Below, in pieces: positions 18,242-28,016 of a stretch of 64,000 nucleotides of DNA; position 1 is the stretch's first letter, and every line of letters starts with the position of its first letter. The notes under the pieces are model-generated. The model ran no database searches, was not told where the DNA came from, and worked only from the letters and a program-made list of their open reading frames with translations. The DNA comes from Marixanthotalea marina (lineage in GTDB: Bacteria > Bacteroidota > Bacteroidia > Flavobacteriales > Flavobacteriaceae). The position numbers and the translations under genes were made by a program. Location of the stretch: positions 62,001 through 126,000 of the forward strand of contig JAHLEH010000005.1 of assembly GCA_018883545.1 (NCBI GenBank). The letters run 5' to 3'.

Positions 18242-19309
18242 ATGAAATCCATTACAGCAAACGATTGTATTATTCATTTTAATGAATCGTGTTATAATTC
18301 TTTAAATGAACATATTAAGAAAAATAATTTTTCTAAAATATTCATTTTGGTTGATACAAATACCCATAAATTTTGTTTGCCTCATTTTTTAGAAAACTTG
18401 AATACCGATATTGCTTTGGAGATTATTGAAATTGAAGAAGGCGAAGTACACAAAAACATTGATACCTGTGTAGGTGTTTGGAATTCCCTTTCTGAACTTG
18501 ATGCCGACAGAAAAAGCTTAATGATAAATGTTGGTGGCGGTGTAGTAACCGATTTAGGTGGGTTTGTGGCTTCTACATTTAAACGAGGTATTGCTTATGT
18601 AAATGTACCCACCTCCCTATTGTCAATGGTAGATGCTTCAGTAGGCGGAAAAACCGGTGTAGATTTAGGCAATTTAAAAAACCAAATTGGTGTTATAAGC
18701 AACCCTGACATGGTTTTAATTGATACTGAATATTTAAAAACATTACCCCAAAACCAAATGCGTTCTGGTTTGGCCGAAATGCTTAAGCATGGCTTAATAA
18801 GTAGTGAAACATATTGGAATAAATTCAAGGAACTTTCAAAGCTTTCTATTGAAGATTTGGATGAACTTATTTACGAATCGGTATTGATAAAAAAAGCAGT
18901 TGTAGATGAAGATCCTTTTGAAAATGGTTTGAGAAAAACCTTAAATTATGGACATACGCTTGGGCATGCCATAGAATCTTATTTTTTAACCAATGATAAG
19001 AAAACAACTCTTTTGCATGGTGAAGCCATTGCCATTGGAATTGTTTTGGCAAGTTATATTTCTACAAAACTATCTGGGTTTTCTACTGAAAAAACAAATG
19101 AAATTAAACAACTATTTGCTAACTACTATGGTAAAGTAAACATTCTTGAACAAGATTACAAACCGATTATACAACTCCTTAAGTACGACAAAAAGAATGA
19201 CCATGGTAATATAAATTTTGTTTTGCTCGAAGCCATTGGTAAGCCTAGAATTGATTGTCTGGTGGATGAATACCTAATTATTGAGGCTTTTAAATTCTAT
19301 TCTGAATAA
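18242..19309 (+). CDS. aroB: 3-dehydroquinate synthase
   Basis: A 355-residue AroB. Motifs are the NAD-binding GGGVVTDLGGFVAS, then YVNVPTSLLSMVDASVGGKT, and the zinc ligands in NYGHTLGHAIE and LLHGEAIAIG. It makes 3-dehydroquinate from DAHP in the shikimate pathway. Related cyclases for secondary metabolism exist, but the motifs and length match true AroB. It precedes the CpsB-like gene by 13 nt. Confidence 0.95.
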   Translation: MKSITANDCIIHFNESCYNSLNEHIKKNNFSKIFILVDTNTHKFCLPHFLENLNTDIALEIIEIEEGEVHKNIDTCVGVWNSLSELDADRKSLMINVGGGVVTDLGGFVASTFKRGIAYVNVPTSLLSMVDASVGGKTGVDLGNLKNQIGVISNPDMVLIDTEYLKTLPQNQMRSGLAEMLKHGLISSETYWNKFKELSKLSIEDLDELIYESVLIKKAVVDEDPFENGLRKTLNYGHTLGHAIESYFLTNDKKTTLLHGEAIAIGIVLASYISTKLSGFSTEKTNEIKQLFANYYGKVNILEQDYKPIIQLLKYDKKNDHGNINFVLLEAIGKPRIDCLVDEYLIIEAFKFYSE

Positions 19310-19322
19310 ACCCTAATATTGT

Positions 19323-20072
19323 ATGCTACAAATTTTTTCTAAAAAATATTACCTAAGGGATTTATTAGAAGGTTTTGTAGACATCCACAACCATTTATTG
19401 CCAGGCATTGACGATGGTGCAAAAAATGCAAACATATCTATTGAATTGATACAAGGCATGAAAGCACTTGGTGTTAAACAATTTATTTCAACACCACATG
19501 TAATGCAAGATTTTTATCCTAATACAGACGAAACCATAGGTAATTCATATAACCAATTATTGGAGGCTTTACCAGTTTCATTAAAGTCTGAAATAGCAAT
19601 CAATCCTGCTGCAGAATATATGATTGATGACCATTTTGAAACCCTCTTAAATGATGGATATCTTTTTACATTAAAAAGCAATTATGTACTTGTAGAAATG
19701 TCTTATTACAGCCCTCCAATAAATTTAGAGGAAATTCTGTTTAAAATGATAACACGTGGTTATAAGCCCGTTTTGGCACATCCAGAACGTTACTCATTTT
19801 ATCATAACAAAAAAGATTACTACAAAAAATTGAAACGACTAGGTTGTCAATTTCAACTTAATATGTTGTCATTAAGTAGCCACTACGGTAAGCATGTTGA
19901 GCAGACAGCATATTATTTATTAGACGAAAACCTAATCGATTTTATTGGTTCGGATGTTCACAATCAAGATCATGTGAATAAACTTTCAGAACTCTTTGTT
20001 GGTAATAAAAAAATAAATGAAAACTTAAAAAAAACAATAGCTAATACCAAAAATGTATTTTCAGTAATTTAA
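19323..20072 (+). CDS. CpsB/CapC-type tyrosine-protein phosphatase (PHP family)
   Basis: A 249-residue PHP-domain protein with metal-binding motifs DIHNHLLPGIDDG (near 21-33), STPHVMQDFY, AHPERYSFY and GSDVHNQDH. CpsB/YwqE proteins dephosphorylate the tyrosine-rich tail of Wzc-like kinases and so control capsule chain length. The Wzc-like kinase gene ends exactly at the next base on the opposite strand (20073), supporting this role. Confidence 0.9.
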   Translation: MLQIFSKKYYLRDLLEGFVDIHNHLLPGIDDGAKNANISIELIQGMKALGVKQFISTPHVMQDFYPNTDETIGNSYNQLLEALPVSLKSEIAINPAAEYMIDDHFETLLNDGYLFTLKSNYVLVEMSYYSPPINLEEILFKMITRGYKPVLAHPERYSFYHNKKDYYKKLKRLGCQFQLNMLSLSSHYGKHVEQTAYYLLDENLIDFIGSDVHNQDHVNKLSELFVGNKKINENLKKTIANTKNVFSVI

Positions 20073-22460
20073 CTAAGAAAAAATTCTCTTAAATAAGTTT
20101 TTCTTCTCTTGAGTACCATAATAGCCATACTTGGCTCCATAACCAAAATTAGATTCTTTCACATCATTAACAACCAGCATCATACCATTAAGTCTATTTT
20201 CAGTATGTAATTCCTTAGCGAAATTCAATATACGTTTTTCTGTATAATCTGCACGTGTCATGTAAATAGTATGGCCAGCATAATGACTAAACAATAGCGT
20301 ATCTGTCACCAACATAGAAGGTGCTGTATCGACTATCACGTAATCATATTGACTAGACACTTTATCAAAAAGAAGCTTTATTCTATCGCTCATTAACAAC
20401 TCTGCCGGATTCGGCGGTACTTTGCCGGACAATAACACATCTATTTGATTGCCGTTTATTTCGTAAGTATTTATCGCAGATCCTACAATTATAGAGTCAT
20501 CTATTAAGTATTCTGTCAAACCAATTTCTATATTGTTCTTCTTCTTTTGATTTTTAATTTCAACTGGTGTTTTTGGGTTTCTAATATCCGCACCTATAAG
20601 CAACACTCTTTTGCCTGTGTTGGCTAATGTTAGTGCAAAATTCATACTGAAAAATGATTTACCCTCACCATTAATAGTGGATGTAACAAAAACAACATTA
20701 TTGTACTCTTTTACATTTCTACCCCTTCGCACATAATCAAAATTAGTTCTGATAATTCTAAAGGATTCTGAAAGTAAAGACCTGTCGTGCTTTTCGACCA
20801 ATGAATTAATATCCTTGGTTTTGATTTTAGGGATTTCGCCAAGTACAGTAATGTTATTAACCGTGTGCTGTAAATCTTCTTTATTGTGTATTTTAGTATC
20901 TAAAAGGTCATCAACATATATAACAGAAAAAGGTATTAACAAACCTATAAAAAAAGCTCCAATATAAATAAGTTTTTTATTTGGTGCCACAGGATTATTA
21001 GCGGCGTAAGCACTATCAACAACAATAGCACTCGGGGATGTCGCTGTAAGCGAAATGGCCGCTTCTTCTCTTTTTTGTAATAGGTAAAGATACAAAGATT
21101 CTTTAGTTCCTTGTTCTCTTTCAATATCTCTTAATTCTCTAGTTTGGCCAGGAACAGCATATATTTTAGAAGTTATATTATCATACTGGTTTTGTAAACT
21201 TCTAACTTTAATCCCTATAGATTTTGATGAATTATCCAAGCTTTGTTTTAAATTGTTTCTTAAACCGTCCAACTGTTGATCTAAATTAACTATCATTGGA
21301 TTATTTTCCCCCGCACTTTTTAAAAGACGCTCCCTATTGCTAAGCAATTCATTATACTTGAGCGCTGTAGAGCTTATTGTAGGATCTGAAATACCGACAT
21401 TGGTTGGTATTGGGTTAAATGATGTATCATCATCAATCTGGTCTTTCATATAATTTACAACATTCAACTCTGTTCGGCTAGCTGCAAGTTCTTGTTCAGT
21501 TTGAGAACTTGAGCTTAGGTACAAGTCAGCTTCAGAAGTAATATCTGTTAATTTTTTACTTGTCTTAAATTGTTCGGCATTGTCATCAACTTTTGATAAA
21601 TCAGTGGCAATTAAATTAATTCTATTATCAATAAAGTCTGCTGTATTTTTAGATTTAAGATTCCTTTCTTCAATTGATATTCTGTTATACTCATCGATAG
21701 TTTTGTCGATAAATTCGATAGCTTTCGTTTTAGAGTTGTCTTGAAGAGAAAACCTTACTATTCTAGATCCTGTTTCAAGTTGAGTTATATTGATTTTTGA
21801 AATATAATAATCTACTAAATTATCTATTGGAGATATTTGAACTCTGATACTTTTCCCAATGAAATTTTTGATGTCAACATCCGATGGTGTAATTACTATA
21901 CCGCCAAATTCAGTAAGTATGTTTTCTCCAAAAGTCTTTTTTATGGGATCATCACTATTATTTTCTTTAAAATTAAAATCGATTTCAGATAAAACCTCCA
22001 TGTAAAAATTAAAATCGGTCTTATTTACAACTGAGTCTGAGGCAATGAAATTTATTTCAAAAGGTTTGTTAGTATATAGTTCAGTTTCATAAATTCTTCC
22101 TTGGAGGTAGAAACTAACATTTAATTCTAATTTTTCAATGACATTGTAAAATAAACTTCTAGATTTTAACACAGAAATTTCATCTTCAACTTTAGCATTT
22201 TCGCTATTCGAAAACATTTCCAAATCACTAAATACAGCATTGGGAGACGAACTATCAGTATCATCAACTAATTTAACTATAGAATAAGCTTCATATTTAG
22301 GAGCTGTATATCTTATATAGATAAAGGCAATACCCAAAGTTAAAATAGTACACAATAAAAACCATTTCCATTGTTTTATGTAAATAGATAGGGTCTTCTT
22401 TAAATCAAAATTTAAATTTTCCTCTTTAGTAAACTTTTTATCGTTGTCCATCATGTTCAA
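20073..22460 (-). CDS. Wzc-like polysaccharide co-polymerase / BY-kinase
   Basis: A 795-residue inner-membrane protein. It has a first transmembrane helix near 33-52 and a Wzz-type domain. The middle contains a long coiled-coil periplasmic part and the GNVR-like region, and a second TM near 495-515. The C-terminal cytoplasmic tyrosine kinase has Walker A' STINGEGKSFFS (near 600), Walker A at LIGADIRNP and Walker B DTAPSMLVTD. The tail carries a tyrosine cluster (Tyr774, 778, 780, 781), the autophosphorylation site. It controls chain length and export with the Wza-like protein encoded 0 nt upstream in the operon. Confidence 0.95.
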   Translation of the reverse strand: MNMMDNDKKFTKEENLNFDLKKTLSIYIKQWKWFLLCTILTLGIAFIYIRYTAPKYEAYSIVKLVDDTDSSSPNAVFSDLEMFSNSENAKVEDEISVLKSRSLFYNVIEKLELNVSFYLQGRIYETELYTNKPFEINFIASDSVVNKTDFNFYMEVLSEIDFNFKENNSDDPIKKTFGENILTEFGGIVITPSDVDIKNFIGKSIRVQISPIDNLVDYYISKINITQLETGSRIVRFSLQDNSKTKAIEFIDKTIDEYNRISIEERNLKSKNTADFIDNRINLIATDLSKVDDNAEQFKTSKKLTDITSEADLYLSSSSQTEQELAASRTELNVVNYMKDQIDDDTSFNPIPTNVGISDPTISSTALKYNELLSNRERLLKSAGENNPMIVNLDQQLDGLRNNLKQSLDNSSKSIGIKVRSLQNQYDNITSKIYAVPGQTRELRDIEREQGTKESLYLYLLQKREEAAISLTATSPSAIVVDSAYAANNPVAPNKKLIYIGAFFIGLLIPFSVIYVDDLLDTKIHNKEDLQHTVNNITVLGEIPKIKTKDINSLVEKHDRSLLSESFRIIRTNFDYVRRGRNVKEYNNVVFVTSTINGEGKSFFSMNFALTLANTGKRVLLIGADIRNPKTPVEIKNQKKKNNIEIGLTEYLIDDSIIVGSAINTYEINGNQIDVLLSGKVPPNPAELLMSDRIKLLFDKVSSQYDYVIVDTAPSMLVTDTLLFSHYAGHTIYMTRADYTEKRILNFAKELHTENRLNGMMLVVNDVKESNFGYGAKYGYYGTQEKKNLFKRIFS

Positions 22461-23243
22461 TTAAAAACGAGTAAATAGTATTGCAATGCTAACAGCCAAA
22501 CCCGATATAGCTAATATGGTTCCAAGCCTTGAATCGCCAGTAGCACCACTAGCCCCTGATTTATTGGGTTCTACATATACCACATCATTCTGTGTTAAAA
22601 AATAAACCGGAGAATCAAATAATTCTTTATTTCTCAAATCAACTCTAGTGTAGGTTTTAGTACCATTAAAATCCCTAATAACTAATACGTTATCTCTTTT
22701 CCCTTTGATAGTTAAATCACCAGCTAAGCCTATGGCTTTTAGCAAACTTATTCGTTCACCCGAAACAGGATACGTTCCCGGAGCATTAACCTCTCCCAAA
22801 ATAGTAACTTCAAAATTAAGTACACTTATGTTGATAATTGGGTCTTTAAGGTATTCCGAAAGCTTTTCCTTGAGAAGGGACTTGGCTTCTTCAATGGTTA
22901 AACCCAATAATTTTATTTTACCCAAAACGGGATAATCAATATTACCTTCAATATCAACAGTGTAATTAATAGGAGTACCAGAAGTTGCTTGTTCATTAAG
23001 CCCGCCTCCAGTTACTAAATTAAAAGGTTTTACTGCTTCCATATCAAAAGTTGAAACAAAAATGCTTACTTGGTCATCAACTTTAAACCGAGACTCAAAT
23101 GTATCAGTATCCACTTGAGTTTCAAAACTTTTAGCATTTTGAAAATAAACAACATCTTCTCTTGTAGCACAAGATGTAAAAAGAATAAGATTAAAAAGGA
23201 TTAAGCCAATTAGTAGTTTTTTAATTGTATATATTTTACGCAT
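22461..23243 (-). CDS. Wza-like polysaccharide export lipoprotein
   Basis: A 260-residue protein with a lipoprotein signal (LILFTSCATRE, acylated Cys at residue 25), a Poly_export domain (about 40-125, with DYPVLGKIKLLG) and an SLBB domain (about 130-200, VTILGEVNAPGTYPV), and a C-terminal hydrophobic helix (TILAISGLAVSIAILF) that may cross the outer membrane as in Wza. It forms the outer-membrane export channel for capsule or exopolysaccharide. It is followed directly by the Wzc-like gene. Confidence 0.94.
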   Translation of the reverse strand: MRKIYTIKKLLIGLILFNLILFTSCATREDVVYFQNAKSFETQVDTDTFESRFKVDDQVSIFVSTFDMEAVKPFNLVTGGGLNEQATSGTPINYTVDIEGNIDYPVLGKIKLLGLTIEEAKSLLKEKLSEYLKDPIINISVLNFEVTILGEVNAPGTYPVSGERISLLKAIGLAGDLTIKGKRDNVLVIRDFNGTKTYTRVDLRNKELFDSPVYFLTQNDVVYVEPNKSGASGATGDSRLGTILAISGLAVSIAILFTRF

Positions 23244-23284
23244 TAATATAATTATTAGGGGTTTAAAGATAATAGAAAATGTTT

Positions 23285-25240
23285 TTACAAGTTAATAAAA
23301 GATCTGTCATCAGAGTTATCATTTAAAAGTCCTTTGGCTTTTTTATAAACCTGAACTCTTTTATCAAACCTTTCATAATCTGAATTGTTAGACTTGTATT
23401 CGGGGATTAGTGCTTTTATTTTTAAGACAATATTGTTATTCTGAAAACGATTGGCTATACACAGTTCCTCTATTTCCGATTTTACACGATCGTAATCTAG
23501 CTCCCGAGTTTTACTTATCATGATTTTTTTATGATAAGTTGATAGTGTATTTTCTCCATTAGCTAGCAATTCTTCATAAAGTTTTTCTCCAGGTCTTAAG
23601 CCGGTTATTTCAATGTCAATGTCCTCTGGATACCTTAATCCAGATAATTTAATCATATTTTTGGCAAGATTGAAAATTTTCACACTTTCACCCATATCGA
23701 AAATAAATATTTCGCCACCTTTGCCCATAGTACCTGCTTCTAGTACTAGTTGTGAAGCCTCTGGTATTGTCATAAAAAATCGCGTTATTTCCCTGTGGGT
23801 TAAAGTTAATGGCCCTCCATTTTCTATTTGTTTTTTAAACAAAGGAATAACAGAGCCGTTAGAACCTAATACATTTCCAAATCTTGTGGTTATAAATTTG
23901 GTTTTACTACTTTTTTGAAGGCAGCTAATATACATTTCAGCCATACGCTTCGTAGCACCCATAACACTTGTTGGGTTTACAGCTTTATCTGTAGATATGA
24001 ACACAAACTTTTTAACATTATATCTAGAAGCCGTATCGGCCAATAGCTTGGTTCCATTAATATTTATTTTAATAGCTTCATAGGGAGACTCTTCCATTAA
24101 AGGGACATGCTTATAAGCTGCTGCATGGAACACCATGGTTGGGCTGTAATGCTGAAAAATAGTATCTATTCGCATACCATCGCGAATATCCGCAACTATT
24201 GCTGTAAAATTGCTTTTTCCTTGCTGTTTTAATTCTTGTTGTAAATCATATAATGACGATTCTGCTTGGTCTATCAAAATCAATTGATTGACGCTATAAT
24301 TGGAAAGTTGCTTAACTAATTCACTTCCAATTGAACCAGCGGCGCCTGTAATTAAAATAGTTTCATTATTAAATTCATTCAACAAGTTTGGATTGTCAAT
24401 TTTAATAGGGGCTCTTCCTAATAGGTCTTCTATTTGAACTTGCTTAATTTGTTTAACATTAAACTCTCCATTAATCCACTTATCAATTGGTGGGATTTTG
24501 GTTATCTTCACATTTAAATCCAAATAACTATCTACTAGGGACACTAGCTTGTTGGTATCGATGCTTTGTGAGGCAACAATTATTTCTGAGACATTGTGAT
24601 ATTTAATGTATTCTTCATTGATTTTATCATATGCCAAAATAGGTACGCCATTTATCACCTTACCTTGTTTTTTCACATCATCATCAATAAAACTTACAAT
24701 GGAAAAACACGTTCTTGTATTGCCCAATAGTGCATTATAAGTTGCAATTCCAGAATCTCCCGCTCCGTAGATACAAATATTTTTTGTGTATAGTAATTTA
24801 CTTTTATAATGTTTATATAAAATCTTAAAAACCAATCTACTACCGCTTAAAATTACAAAGCTAAAAATGGTATGAATAACAATTATAGATAGAGGAATAG
24901 TAAAATTGGAAATGATATTAAAGCCCCTATTTAAGCCAACAGATACTGTTGCAATAAAAGCTATGAGCACAACAGCCTTAAAAACATTGAATACATCTAG
25001 AAATCCAGTATGGCGTATAATGCTTTTAAAAGAGCCAACTATTAAGAAGCTTATAGCCGAAATGATTAGAATAAATGGTATTTGAATTAAAAAAGATGTT
25101 AAGTCAAATCCTAGAGTAAAGTTAAACCTAACAAAATAGGCCATAAAAAAAGTGACTAATACAATACCAATATCGATACAAAAAACCAACCACTTAGAAG
25201 CGTATTTTTGAGAGTAATAAGTAAAGTAATCTTTGATCAT
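23285..25240 (-). CDS. PglF/WbpM-like nucleotide-sugar 4,6-dehydratase
   Basis: A 651-residue membrane protein. Four N-terminal membrane helices (about 15-135) are followed by an extra Rossmann fold (about 150-250, ICIYGAGDSGIATY) and the catalytic SDR domain (from about 300, ILITGAAGSIGSELVKQ). In place of the usual YxxxK it has VMGATKR, i.e. Met instead of Tyr, as in long-form WbpM/PglF enzymes. It converts UDP-GlcNAc to UDP-2-acetamido-2,6-dideoxy-4-ketohexose. Its start overlaps the stop of the aminotransferase gene by 4 nt (ATGA), which supports a coupled pathway. Confidence 0.93.
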   Translation of the reverse strand: MIKDYFTYYSQKYASKWLVFCIDIGIVLVTFFMAYFVRFNFTLGFDLTSFLIQIPFILIISAISFLIVGSFKSIIRHTGFLDVFNVFKAVVLIAFIATVSVGLNRGFNIISNFTIPLSIIVIHTIFSFVILSGSRLVFKILYKHYKSKLLYTKNICIYGAGDSGIATYNALLGNTRTCFSIVSFIDDDVKKQGKVINGVPILAYDKINEEYIKYHNVSEIIVASQSIDTNKLVSLVDSYLDLNVKITKIPPIDKWINGEFNVKQIKQVQIEDLLGRAPIKIDNPNLLNEFNNETILITGAAGSIGSELVKQLSNYSVNQLILIDQAESSLYDLQQELKQQGKSNFTAIVADIRDGMRIDTIFQHYSPTMVFHAAAYKHVPLMEESPYEAIKININGTKLLADTASRYNVKKFVFISTDKAVNPTSVMGATKRMAEMYISCLQKSSKTKFITTRFGNVLGSNGSVIPLFKKQIENGGPLTLTHREITRFFMTIPEASQLVLEAGTMGKGGEIFIFDMGESVKIFNLAKNMIKLSGLRYPEDIDIEITGLRPGEKLYEELLANGENTLSTYHKKIMISKTRELDYDRVKSEIEELCIANRFQNNNIVLKIKALIPEYKSNNSDYERFDKRVQVYKKAKGLLNDNSDDRSFINL

Positions 25241-26379
25241 AGTTTTGGGTTATTAGCAATTACATGTGTTATTAGATTTAGTTCTTCTTTGGTTAAATTT
25301 GATCCGCTAGGCAAACAGAGTCCCTTATTGAAGAGGTTTTCTGAAATACCATTGGTAAAACTCAAACAATCTTTAAAAATGGGCTGCATGTGCATAGGTT
25401 TCCATAGCGGTCTGGATTCTATGTCTTTATTTTGTAGACTTAACCTTATACTTTCTCTTGTTTCAAAAGAGTCTGTTGTAATACAAGTTAGCCATCTATT
25501 TGAAAAATAACCTTTAGGTTCTTCCAAAAATGATAAATTGTTAAATTTTGATAATTCTTCCTTATAAAAGTTGAAATTCTGTCTTCTTGCTTCTACCCTA
25601 TCATTTAAAACTTCCATTTGCCCTCTACCAATACCAGCAAGCACATTGCTCATTCTATAATTAAAACCAATCTTAGAATGTTCATAGTGTGGTGCATTAT
25701 CCCTAGCCTGTGTAGACAGGAATATCGCTTTGTTTTTGAGATCCAAACTTTTGGTTACCAATGCACCACCACCAGAGGTAGTTATAATTTTGTTACCGTT
25801 AAAGGACAATACTCCAATATCTGATAAGTTGCCACAGGGTTGGTTGTAGTAAAAACTACCCAATGCTTCTGCACTATCTTCTATAACTAGAATTTCATAT
25901 TTTTTGGCAATACTATTTATTTCATCCACTTTATAGGGCATACCGTATAAGTGAACTGCAATAATTGCTTTGGGTTTTTTATACTTTTCTATACGGTCTT
26001 TAATAGCGATTTCAAGTAACTCGGGAGACATGTTCCATGTTTCAGGCTCACTATCAATAAATACGGGTGTTGCCCCTTGATAAATAATAGGATTTGCTGA
26101 AGCAGAAAAGGTAAAACTTTGACACAGAACCTCGTCACCTTTAGACACTCCTAATAGTTGCAACGCAATGTGAATGGATGCTGTACCAGAAGATAATACG
26201 GATACATGGGAATCATTACCTAAATACTGTTCTAAATCATCTTCAAAACCGTTAACATTAGGCCCTAATGGCGCTACCCAATTGGTGCTAAAAGCTTCGT
26301 TTACAAACTTTTGTTCACCTTCCCCCATATGAGGTGACGATAAGTATATTTTGGTTTTAGTTAACATACTAAATAACAC
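25237..26379 (-). CDS. DegT/DnrJ/EryC1-type PLP sugar aminotransferase (PglE-like)
   Basis: A 380-residue protein of the DegT family; the start may be the inner ATG at 26367 (MLTKTKIYLSSPHMGE). The PLP-binding Lys is in SFNGNKIITTSGGG (near 197). The length and motifs match PglE/WbpE-type aminotransferases that convert the 4-keto sugar made by the downstream dehydratase to UDP-4-amino-4,6-dideoxy-GlcNAc. It is the first gene of the minus-strand operon aminotransferase, dehydratase, Wza-like, Wzc-like. No PglD-like N-acetyltransferase is seen nearby. Confidence 0.92.
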   Translation of the reverse strand: MLFSMLTKTKIYLSSPHMGEGEQKFVNEAFSTNWVAPLGPNVNGFEDDLEQYLGNDSHVSVLSSGTASIHIALQLLGVSKGDEVLCQSFTFSASANPIIYQGATPVFIDSEPETWNMSPELLEIAIKDRIEKYKKPKAIIAVHLYGMPYKVDEINSIAKKYEILVIEDSAEALGSFYYNQPCGNLSDIGVLSFNGNKIITTSGGGALVTKSLDLKNKAIFLSTQARDNAPHYEHSKIGFNYRMSNVLAGIGRGQMEVLNDRVEARRQNFNFYKEELSKFNNLSFLEEPKGYFSNRWLTCITTDSFETRESIRLSLQNKDIESRPLWKPMHMQPIFKDCLSFTNGISENLFNKGLCLPSGSNLTKEELNLITHVIANNPKL

Positions 26380-26849
26380 TTTTTAGTTCAATGGATTATA
26401 AACTAATCTTATAAAGATTGACTGAAAAATATTTTTGAAAAAGTCCCCCATGCAGGAAATAAGACAATATAAACTTTAACAATCAATACCTCAATTTTTA
26501 TTTATTATTACTTTGTAGTTACTTGATTGATGAGGGATGAATTATGAACTAATTAAACAACCAAAAACTACAAAATATTAAATCAAATTCTAGGCTATTA
26601 ATCAATTTAATTTTGTGTTCTTACAGTGTAAATTTAGTAATTGTTTTTAAGTAAAAAGACCTCTTTTTTGTTAATTCGCTAAAAGCATATTTATATTCGG
26701 TTAAATACAAAATGTCAAGTTTTGATTTTATTTTAATAACTAACTAGAATAATAATAAATCAATTTATATTATCTATTTTTGATTTTCGATTAGCCGATT
26801 TATATGATATCTGCTAATAGAATTCTTTGTATTATATAAAACATTTTTA
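26380..26849. other. 470-nt divergent AT-rich intergenic region
   Basis: This gap separates the minus-strand export operon from the plus-strand sugar-nucleotide operon and must hold promoters for both. A TAATTTTG (26608-26615) fits the -7 consensus on the plus strand, but is over 230 nt from the gene. A 9-bp inverted repeat (TTTGTAGTT at 26512-26520 and AACTACAAA at 26566-26574) could be a regulator site. I see no ORF or RNA gene. Confidence 0.5.
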
Positions 26850-27872
26850 ATGAAAATACTGGTTACAGGCGCCGCAGGTTTCATAGGCTTTTACGTATGT
26901 AAGGTTTTATTGAATAATGGCCATGACGTTGTGGGATTAGACAATATTAATGATTACTATGATATTGGTTTAAAATATGCTCGACTCAATGAGTTGGGTG
27001 TCAAAAAAACGGATGCTTCTATTTTTAAAATACTATGTAAAAGTAGCTATTCAAGTAAGTTTTCTTTCGTTCGTATGCATTTGGAAGACCGTGAAGTACT
27101 GCCTGAGCTATTTGCTAATGAAAAATTTGATGTTGTCTGTAATTTAGCGGCTCAAGCCGGTGTTAGGTATAGCTTAGAAAACCCTGAATCTTATGTGGAT
27201 TCAAATCTAGTTGGCTTTCTAAATATTTTAGAATGTTGTAGGCATTTTAAAATAAAACATTTGGTCTACGCAAGTAGTTCTAGTGTTTACGGCCTTAATA
27301 AAAAAATACCATTCTCTACTGAAGATAATGTGGACTACCCTATTAGTTTATATGCTGCTACCAAAAAGAGCAATGAATTGATGGCTCATACTTATAGTCA
27401 TTTATTTAAAATACCAACTACAGGTTTACGCTTTTTTACGGTTTATGGCCCCTGGGGACGGCCAGATATGGCCATGTTTTTATTTACTGATGCCATTCTA
27501 AAAAACAAACCCATAAAAGTTTTCAATCATGGTAATATGGAACGAGACTTCACTTTTATTGATGATATCGTTGAAGGCGTCGTTCGTATTATTGAAAAGC
27601 AACCAACTGAAAGAATAAAAAACAATGAACTTTATAAATTATATAACATTGGAAATAACAACTCCGTCAAACTTTTAGATTTTATCAAGGAAATAGAAAC
27701 TAATTTAAAAATTGAAGCCAAAAAAGACATGTTACCTATGCAACCGGGTGATGTTGAGCGGACTTGGGCCAATGTAGATGCATTGATTAACGACTACAAT
27801 TACAGCCCCAATACATCTATTAAAGATGGGGTAAAATCATTTATAGATTGGTTTAAAGTTTATTATAATTAA
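26850..27872 (+). CDS. UDP-glucuronate 4-epimerase-like SDR
   Basis: A 340-residue extended SDR with TGAAGFIGFYVCK at 5-17, the DNINDYYDIGLKYARL segment characteristic of UDP-glucuronic acid epimerases (CapI/LpsL), catalytic Ser in YASSSSVYG and YAATKKSNE for Tyr/Lys, and RDFTFIDDIVEG. It would convert UDP-GlcA to UDP-GalA, using the product of Ugd encoded two genes downstream. It is the first gene of the plus-strand operon, with a 144-nt gap before the next gene. Confidence 0.9.
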   Translation: MKILVTGAAGFIGFYVCKVLLNNGHDVVGLDNINDYYDIGLKYARLNELGVKKTDASIFKILCKSSYSSKFSFVRMHLEDREVLPELFANEKFDVVCNLAAQAGVRYSLENPESYVDSNLVGFLNILECCRHFKIKHLVYASSSSVYGLNKKIPFSTEDNVDYPISLYAATKKSNELMAHTYSHLFKIPTTGLRFFTVYGPWGRPDMAMFLFTDAILKNKPIKVFNHGNMERDFTFIDDIVEGVVRIIEKQPTERIKNNELYKLYNIGNNNSVKLLDFIKEIETNLKIEAKKDMLPMQPGDVERTWANVDALINDYNYSPNTSIKDGVKSFIDWFKVYYN

Positions 27873-28016
27873 AGTCCTAGTATTTTACCGGTAGTTTATA
27901 TTTTTTTCTTACAAAATGGAGTTTATCGTTAAAAACACTTCGTTAATATAATAATCTAAATTGTTTATATAATTTTTCACATATTTGTTTCATTAATTAA
28001 AATTTAACCCGAATTA

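Noticed and set aside
26608-26615. TAATTTTG as promoter of the 26850 operon
   Set aside because: It fits the -7 consensus, but the leader would be over 230 nt and no -33 element is seen.
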